Below are positions 21,628 to 29,698 of a stretch of 64,000 nt of DNA, one piece after another. Source of the DNA: CAVVIG01 sp050249955. Its GTDB lineage: Bacteria > Acidobacteriota > Vicinamibacteria > Vicinamibacterales > CAVVIG01. Below the pieces are notes generated by a model that was not told the DNA's origin, searched no databases, and worked only from the letters and a program-made list of their open reading frames with translations. Numbering within the stretch: position 1 is the first letter of the stretch; each line of letters opens with the position of its first letter. Where the stretch lies: NCBI GenBank assembly GCA_050249955.1, contig JBFWPN010000003.1:186001-250000 (forward strand), given 5' to 3'. The position numbers were made by a program, and so were the translations under genes.

Positions 21628-24165
21628 GTGCGCCGCACCACGCTCATCGACGTCTTCGACGACATCGCTTCGGCTGCGGGCGACTTCGTGGTGCACGACG
21701 ACTCGTTCCGCACACGCACCTTCACCTACGCCGACGTGGGCCGCGCCTCGCGCACCTTCGCCGCACGGCTGTCCGACGCGGGCGTCGCGAAAGGCGACAC
21801 GGTTGTCATCTTCAGTGAGAACCGGCCCGAATGGATCGTCGCCTTCTGGGGCTGCCTGCTCATCGGCGCCATCGTGGTGCCGATCGATTACCGGTCGTCG
21901 CCTGACTTCCTGGCCCGCGTGGCGACTATTGTCCGCGCGAAGGTGGTCCTGCTCGGCCAGGACGTCCCGCCCCTGCGCGGACTCGACCATCTCCCCGCGT
22001 GGCTGCTGCACGACCTCGACTGGCACGCAACGGCTGTGCCGCCGGCCGTCGCCATCGCGCGCGAGGATGTGGCGGAGATCATCTTCACGTCCGGCGCCAC
22101 GGCCGACCCCAAGGGGGTCGTGATTACGCACGCCAACGTGCTCGCGAACATCGTGCCGGTCGAGCGCGAGGTGCTGAAGTACCGCAAGTACGCGTCGCCG
22201 GTCAGCCCGCTCCGCTTCCTGAACCTGCTCCCGCTCAGCCACATGTTCGGGCAGGCGATGGCCACCTTCATCCCGCCCATGCTCACGGGTGTCGTCGTCT
22301 TCATGCGCGGGTACAACCCGGCGGACATCACCGACCAGGTGCGCCGGCGGCGGGTGTCGGTGCTGGTGTCGGTGCCGAAGATCCTCGACGTGCTGAAGGA
22401 GCACACCCTCCGGGTGGCGCCGAGCGCGAGCGGCGCCGGGCAGGTGAAGACACCGGGCCTGCAGGGCAGCGGCGCGTTCCGGGCCATCACGCGGATTGCG
22501 GGGCGCTGGTGGCACCATCGCGATGCGCACCGGATCTTCGGCGCGAAGTTCTGGGCCTTCGTCGTGGGTGCGGCACCGCTCGATGCCGACCTCGAGAAAT
22601 TCTGGGGAGACCTCGGCTTCGCGGTCATCCAGGGGTACGGGCTGACGGAGACCGCACCGATCGTGACCCTCAACCACCCGTTCGGTACCAGGCGCGGGTC
22701 GGTCGGCAAGGCCATCGCGGGCGTCGAGATCAGGGTGGCCGAGGACGGCGAGATCCTGGTCCGCGGCGAGAACGTCACGAAGGGCTACTTCAACGCCGCC
22801 GAGGAGACGGCGAAGGCCTTCGAGGACGGATGGTTCCACACCGGCGACATCGGCGAGGTGGGCCCGGACGGACAGGTGTTCATCCGCGGACGCAAGAAGG
22901 AGATGATCGTCACGCCCGAGGGGCTGAACGTCTTCCCGGAAGACGTCGAGCGGGTCCTCAACCAGCTGCCGGGCGTGCGGGAATCGGCGGTGGTCGGCGT
23001 GAGCACCGCAGGGGGCGGCAACGAACGGGTACACGCCGTGCTCGTGGTCGACCCCGGCGTCGACCCGGATGCGATTGCACGCGAGGCGAATGCGCGGCTC
23101 GACGATCACCAGAAGATCCGGCGCACGCTCGTGTGGCCCGAGCCGGAGCTGCCGCGCACCGAGGGCACCCGGAAGCTGAAACGCGCCGTGGTGCGCGAGT
23201 GGGTGAAGGGCGGCGGGACACCCCGGCACGTGCAGGCCGGCAGCGATGCGCTGGCGGCGCTCGTGGCCAGGTATGCCGGACGTGAGCAGGTGGACACGAC
23301 GGCCACACTGGACGAACTCGGACTCAGCTCACTCGAACGGGTCGAACTGATGGTGGCGCTCGAGGACACGTTCGGGGCGCGCATCGACGAGGGGGCGTTC
23401 GCCGGAGCCCGCAGCGTCGCCGACCTGAAGGCGATCGTCGACCGCGGCACCGAGGCCGGTACCGCGGCCGCTACGGAGCCGGTGGAGTTCCCGTCCTGGA
23501 ACCGCACGACGGTGGCGCGGTTCCTCCGGCGCATCAGCCTGCCCACCTGGATCCTGCCCCTGGGCCGCCTCTTCGTCCGCCTGCAGGTGGACGGGCTCGC
23601 GAACCTGGAACGGCTCGATGGACCGGTGGTCTACGCGGTGAACCACCAGAGCCACCTCGACGTGCCGATCGTGCTGACCGCGCTGCCTGCCCGTTTGCGC
23701 TACCGCGTGGCGCCCGCGATGGCCAAGGAGTTCTTCAAGGCCCACTTCTTCCCGGAGCAGTTCGGGCGCCGGGCCTGGTTCACCAACAGCCTGAACTACT
23801 ACCTGGCTGCGCTGTTCTTCAACGCCTTCCCGCTGCCCCAGCGCGAGGCCGGCACGCGCCAGACGCTGCGCTACATCGGTGAGGTGCTGGAAGTGGGCGA
23901 TTCGGTGCTGATCTTCCCCGAAGGGAAGCGGAGCGACGCGGGCGAGATCAACCCGTTCAGGCCGGGAATCGGGATGATCGGGTCGAAGCTGGACGTGCCG
24001 GTGGTGCCGGTCCGGGTCGAGGGGCTGGACCGCATCCTCCACCACAGCTGGAAGTGGCCGAAACCCGGCGGCGCGCGCGTGGCCTTCGGGGCGCCGCTCC
24101 ACCTGGCCGGCGAGGACTACGAGGCGCTCGCCCGACGCGTGGAAGGCGCGGTTCGGGCGCTGTAG
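21628..24165 (+). CDS. Acyl-AMP ligase / acyl carrier / acylglycerophosphate acyltransferase fusion
   Basis: A three-domain protein of 845 residues. An AMP-forming fatty acyl ligase (about 1-530) has FTSGATADPKGV as its AMP-binding P-loop, QGYGLTETAP, a TGDIGEVGPDG segment and a C-terminal Lys in TRKLKRA. A phosphopantetheine carrier (about 540-610) has the attachment Ser in LGLSSLERVELM. A PlsC-type acyltransferase (about 625-845) has NHQSHLDVP and FPEGKRSDAGEI. The logical role is activating a free fatty acid, loading it on the built-in carrier and passing it to a lysophospholipid or glycerophosphate. E. coli Aas joins similar activities but in the opposite domain order and without an internal carrier. 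GTG start; leaderless-type -10. Confidence 0.9.
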   Translation: MRRTTLIDVFDDIASAAGDFVVHDDSFRTRTFTYADVGRASRTFAARLSDAGVAKGDTVVIFSENRPEWIVAFWGCLLIGAIVVPIDYRSSPDFLARVATIVRAKVVLLGQDVPPLRGLDHLPAWLLHDLDWHATAVPPAVAIAREDVAEIIFTSGATADPKGVVITHANVLANIVPVEREVLKYRKYASPVSPLRFLNLLPLSHMFGQAMATFIPPMLTGVVVFMRGYNPADITDQVRRRRVSVLVSVPKILDVLKEHTLRVAPSASGAGQVKTPGLQGSGAFRAITRIAGRWWHHRDAHRIFGAKFWAFVVGAAPLDADLEKFWGDLGFAVIQGYGLTETAPIVTLNHPFGTRRGSVGKAIAGVEIRVAEDGEILVRGENVTKGYFNAAEETAKAFEDGWFHTGDIGEVGPDGQVFIRGRKKEMIVTPEGLNVFPEDVERVLNQLPGVRESAVVGVSTAGGGNERVHAVLVVDPGVDPDAIAREANARLDDHQKIRRTLVWPEPELPRTEGTRKLKRAVVREWVKGGGTPRHVQAGSDALAALVARYAGREQVDTTATLDELGLSSLERVELMVALEDTFGARIDEGAFAGARSVADLKAIVDRGTEAGTAAATEPVEFPSWNRTTVARFLRRISLPTWILPLGRLFVRLQVDGLANLERLDGPVVYAVNHQSHLDVPIVLTALPARLRYRVAPAMAKEFFKAHFFPEQFGRRAWFTNSLNYYLAALFFNAFPLPQREAGTRQTLRYIGEVLEVGDSVLIFPEGKRSDAGEINPFRPGIGMIGSKLDVPVVPVRVEGLDRILHHSWKWPKPGGARVAFGAPLHLAGEDYEALARRVEGAVRAL

Positions 24166-24258
24166 GCGGGAGGCTCCGGGCTCCCGCCCTCGGGCGTGTC
24201 GGCTACGGGGTGAAGCCGACCCGCCTAGGGGCCCGGAGGCCGAAGCCTGAAGCCCCCA
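24164..24258. repeat. Hairpin-rich repeat (family C) after the acyl-ligase fusion
   Basis: The tract starts at the TAG stop of the fusion gene. Hairpin 1 is GGCGGGAG (24165-24172) with CTCCCGCC (24181-24188); hairpin 2 is GTCGGCT (24198-24204) with AGCCGAC (24214-24220). Then comes CCTAGGGGCCCGGAGGCCG and GAAGCCTGAAGCCCCC. TAGGGGCC and a GAAGCC-type segment recur at 34441-34516, and TAGGCGGG recurs at the stop of the gene ending at 26182. A terminator role is likely. Confidence 0.6.
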
Positions 24259-24335
24259 ATTAGCCGATCTCCCCATCCATGTGGCAAAATGCTTGGCGTT
24301 ACGAAAGTTTCAACTTCTGAAAGGACAGCTGGCGT

Positions 24336-24554
24336 TTGAGCAAGGACGACCTCATCGACATGCAGGGCACCGTGGTGGCGGTTCACAGCGGCGGTCTCTA
24401 CCGCGTGCAGTGTGACGCCGGGCACGAAGTGCTCGCTCAGCTCAGCGGCCGCATGCGGCGCTTCCGAATCAAGGTGGTGCCTGGCGACCGCGTGACCGTC
24501 GGCGTTTCGCCGTACGATCCGGTCAGGGGCATCATCACCTTCCGCGCACGCTAG
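24336..24554 (+). CDS. infA: Translation initiation factor IF-1
   Basis: A 72-residue S1-like OB-fold factor that binds the ribosomal A site during initiation. The usual features are present: an N-terminal SKDDLIDMQGTVV, the RNA-binding RMRRFRIKVVPGDRVTV segment and the SPYDPVRGIITFR ending, matching the normal IF-1 length. The start is TTG 24336, giving the family's MSK-like N-terminus, with AAAGGA about 11 bases upstream. It is not in a ribosomal protein operon here but in front of a DEAD-box helicase gene, which could make a translation or RNA-structure unit. Confidence 0.95.
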   Translation: MSKDDLIDMQGTVVAVHSGGLYRVQCDAGHEVLAQLSGRMRRFRIKVVPGDRVTVGVSPYDPVRGIITFRAR

Positions 24555-24664
24555 CCGCGAACGATTTGCATTCCAAGACAACCGGTTCCAGACCACCATC
24601 CCGAAACCGCGGCGGACGGCCGCGGACCGGCTCCCGGCGCCCGCGCACCCGCACGTTCGCGCCG

Positions 24665-25843
24665 ATGTCGAGCCCCACGCCGATCTCGCTCGAAGCCACC
24701 CCGGTCGACAGCGCACCCATCGCCTTCTCCTCGCTCAACCTGGATCACCGCCTCCTCGAAGGCACCCGCGACCTGGGCTACAAGGAGACGCGGCCGATCC
24801 AGAGCGCGGTCATCAGCCTCGCCCTCGCGGGCGACGACCTGATTGGCTGCGCCGAGACCGGCACCGGCAAGACCTGCGCGTTCGTCGTGCCCACACTGCA
24901 GAGGCTGCTCACCACGCCGCCGCGACACGCGGCCGCGGAGGGTGAACCGGCAGGGCCGCGAAGCCGCGTGCTCGTGCTGGCGCCCACGCGCGAGCTTGCC
25001 GTGCAGATCGAGGACGAGATCCACGGTCTCGCCTACCACACCAGCGTCACCAGCGCCGCCGTCTACGGCGGTGTGGAGATGGGTGGCCAGGAGCGCGCCC
25101 TCAAGGCCGGCGTCGACATCATCGTCGCCACGCCGGGCCGCCTGATGGATCACATGCGGCAGCAGAACGCGAACCTCAGCGGCATCGAGCTGCTGATCCT
25201 CGACGAAGCGGACCGCATGATGGACATGGGCTTCTGGCCCGATGTCCGCCGCATCATCGACGCGCTGCCCACTGAACGGCAGACGTTGCTGTTCTCCGCC
25301 ACGGTGCCGGAAGAGATCGTCAAGCAGGCGAAGGAGATCCAGCGCAACCCGAAGTACATCCAGGTGGGCCAGCGCAGCCGTGCGGCGAAGTCGATCACAC
25401 ACCGCGCGGAAATCGTCGAGGAGTCGGCGAAGCTCGACTGGCTCATCCAGCACCTGCGCAGGCCCGAGGGTCCCGTGCTGGTGTTCTCGCGCACGAAGAT
25501 CGGCGCGGACCGGCTGGCCCAGCGGCTCCAGGCGGCAGGCATCAAGTGCGCCGCCCTGCACGCCGATCGCACGCAGGACCAGCGCCGCATTGCGGTGGAG
25601 GGGTTCAAGGGCGGGCGCTACAAGGTGCTGGTCGCCACCGACATCGCCGCGCGCGGCCTCGACATCTCGGGCATTCACACGGTGATCAACTACGAACTGC
25701 CCGACTCACCAGAGACCTACGTGCACCGGGTCGGCCGTACGGGCCGCGCCGACGAGGTGGGTAATGCCATCACGCTCGTCGCTCCGGCAGAGAAGGACAT
25801 CTGGGCGAGCATGGAAAAGTCGGTCGGCGTTGTCCTAGAATGA
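24665..25843 (+). CDS. DEAD-box RNA helicase (RhlE/CsdA-like)
   Basis: An ATP-dependent RNA helicase core of about 392 residues. The Q-motif region RPIQSAVI is followed by motif I AETGTGKT, PTRELAVQ, TPGRLMDHM, motif II DEAD in LILDEADRMMDMGFWPD, motif III SAT, and C-terminal ATDIAARGLDI and HRVGRTGRA. There is no long C-terminal tail. ATG 24665 is chosen; an in-frame TTG at 24566 would add an Arg/Ser-rich 33-residue leader that could be a real RNA-binding extension. No Shine-Dalgarno is clear at either. Role inferred: RNA unwinding in ribosome assembly or RNA turnover. Confidence 0.93.
   Translation: MSSPTPISLEATPVDSAPIAFSSLNLDHRLLEGTRDLGYKETRPIQSAVISLALAGDDLIGCAETGTGKTCAFVVPTLQRLLTTPPRHAAAEGEPAGPRSRVLVLAPTRELAVQIEDEIHGLAYHTSVTSAAVYGGVEMGGQERALKAGVDIIVATPGRLMDHMRQQNANLSGIELLILDEADRMMDMGFWPDVRRIIDALPTERQTLLFSATVPEEIVKQAKEIQRNPKYIQVGQRSRAAKSITHRAEIVEESAKLDWLIQHLRRPEGPVLVFSRTKIGADRLAQRLQAAGIKCAALHADRTQDQRRIAVEGFKGGRYKVLVATDIAARGLDISGIHTVINYELPDSPETYVHRVGRTGRADEVGNAITLVAPAEKDIWASMEKSVGVVLE
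25836..25841 (+). promoter_or_regulatory. Candidate -10 element (TAGAAT) inside helicase stop region
   Basis: TAGAAT overlaps the last helicase codons and ends 7 bases before ATG 25849. This supports ATG 25849 rather than ATG 25840 (the ATGA overlap) as the start of the small Cys-rich gene when transcribed alone. Confidence 0.4.
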
Positions 25844-25848
25844 CGGGG

Positions 25849-26106
25849 ATGTCAGACACGTTTTCGCCCGCACCGCCTGACGAAACGCCCGCCGAGACAC
25901 CTGCGGCCTCCGCGGCTGTCATCAAGTTCAAGTCGTGCCGGTGGCGCCGTCCTCCCGAGGACGGCCCCGAGTGCTGCGGCCACCGCGACGTGCTGCCGAT
26001 TGCCGGCACCAGCTTCAACCCTGACGCCTGGTGCCCGGACTGCCAGTTCTTCAAGCTGCGCCGCACGCCGAAGAAGCGCGAGTTCAACGACAACTACCGC
26101 TATTGA
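25849..26106 (+). CDS. Small Cys-rich putative zinc-binding protein
   Basis: An 85-residue protein with an acidic Pro-rich N-terminus and a Cys-rich second half: KSCRWRR, GPECCGHRDV and WCPDCQFFKLR. Four to five Cys and a His could form one zinc site. The C-terminus is basic and aromatic (KKREFNDNYRY), suggesting nucleic-acid contact. I cannot assign a family. An alternative start at 25840 overlaps the helicase stop (ATGA) and adds three residues, so translational coupling to the helicase is possible. Confidence 0.65.
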   Translation: MSDTFSPAPPDETPAETPAASAAVIKFKSCRWRRPPEDGPECCGHRDVLPIAGTSFNPDAWCPDCQFFKLRRTPKKREFNDNYRY

Positions 26107-26113
26107 TACGGAA

Positions 26114-26169
26114 GCCCGCCTGAAGGTGGGCACGACGTATCGCCGTCAGGCGTCCGCCCTCAGGCGGAC
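26114..26169. terminator. Two hairpins between convergent genes
   Basis: Hairpin 1 pairs GCCCGCC (26114-26120) with GGTGGGC (26125-26131) around TGAA. Hairpin 2 is a perfect GTCCGCC (26152-26158) / GGCGGAC (26163-26169) with loop CTCA. The spacer carries CGTCAGGCG. They lie between the Cys-rich gene and the end of the GH-like lipoprotein gene, whose stop reads TAGGCGGGGAG on its own strand, like the edge of the 24164 element. Confidence 0.6.
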
Positions 26170-26181
26170 CACGCTCCCCGC

Positions 26182-27204
26182 CTACCGCGCTCTCTGGATC
26201 GACTCGATCGCCCGGCGCTCCGCCTCGTACGGCGCCATCCTGAACTTCTCCACCAGCAACTGTGTCGACAGGTCGAAGGTCGTCCGCGTGTGGAAGGTCC
26301 AGGCGGCAGCGCCCGCGCGTTCGGCGGCCAGGCGCGCCGATGCGAAGTGCGCCAGGTCGGTGTCGACGATCTGCCCCTCGCAGATCGCCGATGCCGGCAT
26401 CGGCTCCTGGAGGTAGACCGGCTGCGCCACCTGGCCTCGCACGCCGTCCACCTGTGCCTGGACCACCGCTGGCGTGAACCAGTCGGCATCACGCGGATCG
26501 TGATACGCCGCCACCATCGTCTTGATGGCGCGGCCGGTGGGCACGTACCGCCCAGCAGACACCGACGCCGCCAGCAGGCGCGACGGGTCGGCCGCGTGCA
26601 CCCGCGCAAGCAGGCGCTCGATCTCCGCCGCGTCGGCGAACCGGGTCCACTCGTTCTGCACGTCGACCATTACGTTCGGATACCGGCCCTTCAGGAACCG
26701 CGGCTCCGCCAGCAGGCGCAGGACCGCCGCTTCATAAGCCGCGGGTGAGAGGGTACGCCGCGGTGACGCGTTGTCGGTGACCGTCTCGCGCGTGAAGGAG
26801 ATGTCGACCACGAGCCGCGCCGCGACCGCCGCGTCGAGGAGGTGCTCCAGAGCCCGCCAGGTCGACTCGCGAACGGATCCGTCGAGCGCGATCAGCGTGT
26901 CGTCGCCCGATCGCAAGGGACAGGTGGACGCCCACCAGTTCGGGAGCACGCGCACGCCGTCCACGTGCCGGGCGAGGAACCCCAGATCCTCGTCCACGCG
27001 CCCTGCGCGCGCGCGGCGCACCCCATCGAAGTAGGAGGCAACGGTCAGGAAGCGCGGCCGTCCGTCCACGGTGAGCCTCGTGCCACTCACACCGAGGACA
27101 GGCGTCGTGTTGCCAGGGGCCGGTGCAGGCCCGCCGCCGCAGGCCAGCGCCAGCGCAGCCGCCAGTACGGTCGCCTGCAGCACGGTCCGGAGCGCGCTCT
27201 TCAT
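26182..27204 (-). CDS. Lipoprotein with glycoside-hydrolase-like barrel (GH5-type superfamily, tentative)
   Basis: A 340-residue exported lipoprotein: the signal peptide ends in LALACGGG, so Cys about 23 is the lipidated residue and the Pro/Gly stretch after it a linker. The body resembles a TIM-barrel glycosidase: it begins with LTVDGRPRFLTVASYFDG, has DGVRVLPNWWAS, a strand with DVQNEWTRF (acid/base Glu expected in the NE pair) and a late QEPMPAS that could supply the nucleophile. Similarity is by pattern only. ATG 27204 was chosen as it starts the signal peptide. A cell-surface glycan-related role is inferred. Confidence 0.6.
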   Translation of the reverse strand: MKSALRTVLQATVLAAALALACGGGPAPAPGNTTPVLGVSGTRLTVDGRPRFLTVASYFDGVRRARAGRVDEDLGFLARHVDGVRVLPNWWASTCPLRSGDDTLIALDGSVRESTWRALEHLLDAAVAARLVVDISFTRETVTDNASPRRTLSPAAYEAAVLRLLAEPRFLKGRYPNVMVDVQNEWTRFADAAEIERLLARVHAADPSRLLAASVSAGRYVPTGRAIKTMVAAYHDPRDADWFTPAVVQAQVDGVRGQVAQPVYLQEPMPASAICEGQIVDTDLAHFASARLAAERAGAAAWTFHTRTTFDLSTQLLVEKFRMAPYEAERRAIESIQRAR

Positions 27205-27261
27205 GCATGCCTCGTGCGCGGGCACCGGTCCGGCGTACTCAGGCGGGCAGCCGGCCGACGG

Positions 27262-28371
27262 TCACTCCGAGAACTCCCTGGCCAGCTCCACCCACTCGCC
27301 CTCGGGCGCCAGTTGCTGGTAGGAACGCCAGTGCGGCTTCGCCTCCTGCGAGAGCCCCATCTTCTCGAGCGTGACCGCCATGTAGAAATGCGAGTCGGCG
27401 TAGTACGGGTTCAGCACCAGCGCCTCGTCATAGCAGGACCGTGCCTTCTCGAACTCGCCGAGGTCGTGATGGATGTTGCCGAGGTTGAAGTGTGCCTCGA
27501 AGAAGTCGGCCTCGAGGGCAATCGCACGTTCGTACAGCGCCTGCGCCTCGGCCGTTTCCTGGTGCATGTAGTGGATGTTGGCCAGGTTGATGAGGGCCGC
27601 CACCAGGTAGGGATCGCACTCGAGCGCCTTCCGGTAGAGCGCCGCCGCCTGCTCCAGCGTCCCCTCGTTCCCATCGTCGAGTTCGGACGCCTGCCTGAAG
27701 AATTCCTCCGCACGCGCCGTGTCGATCGGAGGGGGCGGCTCCAGCGGCGGCTTCCTGGGCGGCCGTGGCTGGAGCGTGACGATGCGGGCGGGCGAGGCGT
27801 CGAGGCTGAAGTCGAAGGCGAGCTGCCCAAGGCGCGATGCGCGCAGGCTGCGCAGCACGCTGCGAAACGAGGCGCCTGCGGCCATGTCCTCGTTCGCCTG
27901 CTTGATCGGCGCAAGATCCTGGAAGCTGAAGTACGTGTCGGCGTTCGTCCGGAGGACCGGCCGGACTATGCCGTACTTCACGAGGTAGCGAAGGTGATCC
28001 TCGCGGAGCGAGCGGTATCGTGCCAGCAGGTCGCGCGTGGCGTAGTACTGGCGCGTGAGCTCCGCGGGCGTGGGCTGCCCGGCCAGCGCGCAGAACTGGT
28101 CCTCGCTGAGCACTTTGATCGACAGGCCGTGCTGGGCATTCAGCTCCTCGACCCGCTTGATCTTGTTGCTGCGCGATCCACCGCCAGCGAAGCCCTCGCG
28201 GCCGATGACGAGCATGGTGATGCGCGCGTTCACCTCGTCTGCCGTGGTGCCGCCCAGCCGCTCCACGAGCGCACGCGCGTCCCTCCGGCCGAGCGTGCTC
28301 AGCTTGCCGGTGAAGACCACCAGTTCACCGGCGAGTGACGGAAGGGCGTGTTCGTGCTGCACGGGGACCAT
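27262..28371 (-). CDS. BRCT - MerR-like HTH - TPR protein
   Basis: A 369-residue cytoplasmic protein with an unusual domain order. Residues about 10-95 look like a BRCT domain (LAGELVVFTGKLSTLGRRDA, then a Gly-Gly-Thr and a TMLVIG strand), of the kind found in NAD-dependent DNA ligase. Residues about 105-190 resemble a MerR-type winged helix (RYLVKYGIVRPVLR, then FSFQDLAPIKQAN). Residues about 205-360 hold four or so TPR units (AALYRKALECDPYLVAALIN, ALYERAIALEADFFEAHFNL, CYDEALVLNPYYADSHFYMA). This suggests a DNA-linked scaffold or regulator; function unknown. It is divergent from glucokinase with a 61-base gap. Confidence 0.75.
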   Translation of the reverse strand: MVPVQHEHALPSLAGELVVFTGKLSTLGRRDARALVERLGGTTADEVNARITMLVIGREGFAGGGSRSNKIKRVEELNAQHGLSIKVLSEDQFCALAGQPTPAELTRQYYATRDLLARYRSLREDHLRYLVKYGIVRPVLRTNADTYFSFQDLAPIKQANEDMAAGASFRSVLRSLRASRLGQLAFDFSLDASPARIVTLQPRPPRKPPLEPPPPIDTARAEEFFRQASELDDGNEGTLEQAAALYRKALECDPYLVAALINLANIHYMHQETAEAQALYERAIALEADFFEAHFNLGNIHHDLGEFEKARSCYDEALVLNPYYADSHFYMAVTLEKMGLSQEAKPHWRSYQQLAPEGEWVELAREFSE

Positions 28372-28432
28372 GAACCTCACCGCCACGGCGGCAGCGGCAG
28401 GGTGGTCTCAAGATGATGCGAGAATGGCACCC

Positions 28433-29452
28433 ATGTCAACCACTCCCGCCGCGCGCAGCGGAGGTGACCTGATCCTCGCCGGCGATGTCGGCGGCACCAA
28501 GACTCTCCTCGGAATCTTCGACCCGCAGCCCGGTCGGCCGGTTCCCCTCATCGTTCGGGCCTTCGTCACGACCACGTTCGCCAACCTGACGTCGATGGTG
28601 GCAGGGTTCATCCGTGAGCATGTCCCGCCGACCGCGAGGATCGGCTCGGCGGCGTTCGGCGTGGCCGGCCCGGTGCTCGGTGCGACGGCCGGGCTGACCA
28701 ACGTGCCCTTCAGCATCGACGCCGTCGACATCCAGGCGAGCGTCGACGTGGCGCGCGTCGCGCTGCTGAACGACCTCGAGGCCATGGCGTACGCGGTGCC
28801 CGTGCTCGCCGGCGACGAGTTGCACGTCCTGCAGGCCGGTACACCGACGCCGGCCGGCAACATGGGGCTCATCGCGGCAGGCACCGGACTCGGCGAGTCG
28901 ATCCTGCACCGGGTTGGTGGCCGCCTCGTGCCCTCGCCCACCGAGGCGGGGCATGCCGACTGGGCGCCGCGTACGCCGCGGGACATCGCGCTGCTGCAGC
29001 AGATCGTGGCCCGTCACGGCCGGGCCGAGGTGGAAGACGTGGTCTCCGGCAAGGGGTTCCCGCACCTGCACCGGGCCACGCATGCCGCTCCCTGCACGGC
29101 CGGCATAGATCCCGACAGCCCCGCTGCACCGGCCCTGCTGACTGCGGCTGCCCTCGAACGCCGCTGCCCCGCATGCGTCGACGCCCTCGACATGTTCGTG
29201 GAGGCGTACGGCGCAGAGGCCGGCAACCTCGCGCTCCGCGCGATGTCGACGGCCGGTCTCTTCGTCGGGGGAGGCATCGCCCCGAAAATCCTGCCGGCGC
29301 TCACCGACGGCCGGTTCCTGCGGGCGTTCCACGATAAGGGCGCCATGCGCCCGCTGGTCGAACGGATGCCCGTGCACGTGATCCTCAACGCCGAGTCCGG
29401 CCTGCTCGGGGCTGCCGTGTACGCCGCAGGCTCCTTCCCTGCTAACGTCTGA
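28433..29452 (+). CDS. glk: Glucokinase
   Basis: A 339-residue ATP-dependent glucokinase of the Glk family that phosphorylates glucose at entry to glycolysis. The phosphate-1 motif is LAGDVGGTKTLLGIF, followed by FGVAGPV, LLNDLEAMAYAVPVL (with the catalytic-base Asp), GTGLGES (phosphate 2) and the EAGHADWAPR segment. The C-terminal GLFVGGGIAPKI is the adenosine motif. No ROK zinc Cys cluster is present. The start could be ATG 28424 or 28433; a GAGAAT hexamer ends 7 bases before the latter. The next small gene begins 14 bases after the stop. Confidence 0.92.
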   Translation: MSTTPAARSGGDLILAGDVGGTKTLLGIFDPQPGRPVPLIVRAFVTTTFANLTSMVAGFIREHVPPTARIGSAAFGVAGPVLGATAGLTNVPFSIDAVDIQASVDVARVALLNDLEAMAYAVPVLAGDELHVLQAGTPTPAGNMGLIAAGTGLGESILHRVGGRLVPSPTEAGHADWAPRTPRDIALLQQIVARHGRAEVEDVVSGKGFPHLHRATHAAPCTAGIDPDSPAAPALLTAAALERRCPACVDALDMFVEAYGAEAGNLALRAMSTAGLFVGGGIAPKILPALTDGRFLRAFHDKGAMRPLVERMPVHVILNAESGLLGAAVYAAGSFPANV

Positions 29453-29466
29453 GCCCGGGAACACCA

Positions 29467-29667
29467 ATGGTCTGGATCTTCGAGCGCGAGGGGCACCGCC
29501 TGCGGTGCGAAGTCACACGGAACGACGCCAACGGCACCTATCGCATTGTCATGGCACAGGCAGGCGGCGCAACGACGGTCGAGGACATCGAACAGCCGCA
29601 GGCACTCATCGAGCGGACCGCCACGGTGATGCGCAACCTGCACGAGCACGGCTGGCGGCTCGCCTGA
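29467..29667 (+). CDS. Small hypothetical protein (66 residues)
   Basis: An unrecognised 66-residue protein: MVWIFEREGHRLRCEVTRND, then RIVMAQAG, a GATTVEDIEQ segment and a C-terminal helix (ALIERTATVMRNLHEHGW). The layout of short beta strands followed by one helix suggests a compact alpha/beta fold. It lies 14 bases after glucokinase and 31 bases before the PLP decarboxylase and may be cotranscribed with both. Confidence 0.6.
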   Translation: MVWIFEREGHRLRCEVTRNDANGTYRIVMAQAGGATTVEDIEQPQALIERTATVMRNLHEHGWRLA

Positions 29668-29698
29668 TCGAGACAGACGAGGCACTGGAATCGACACC

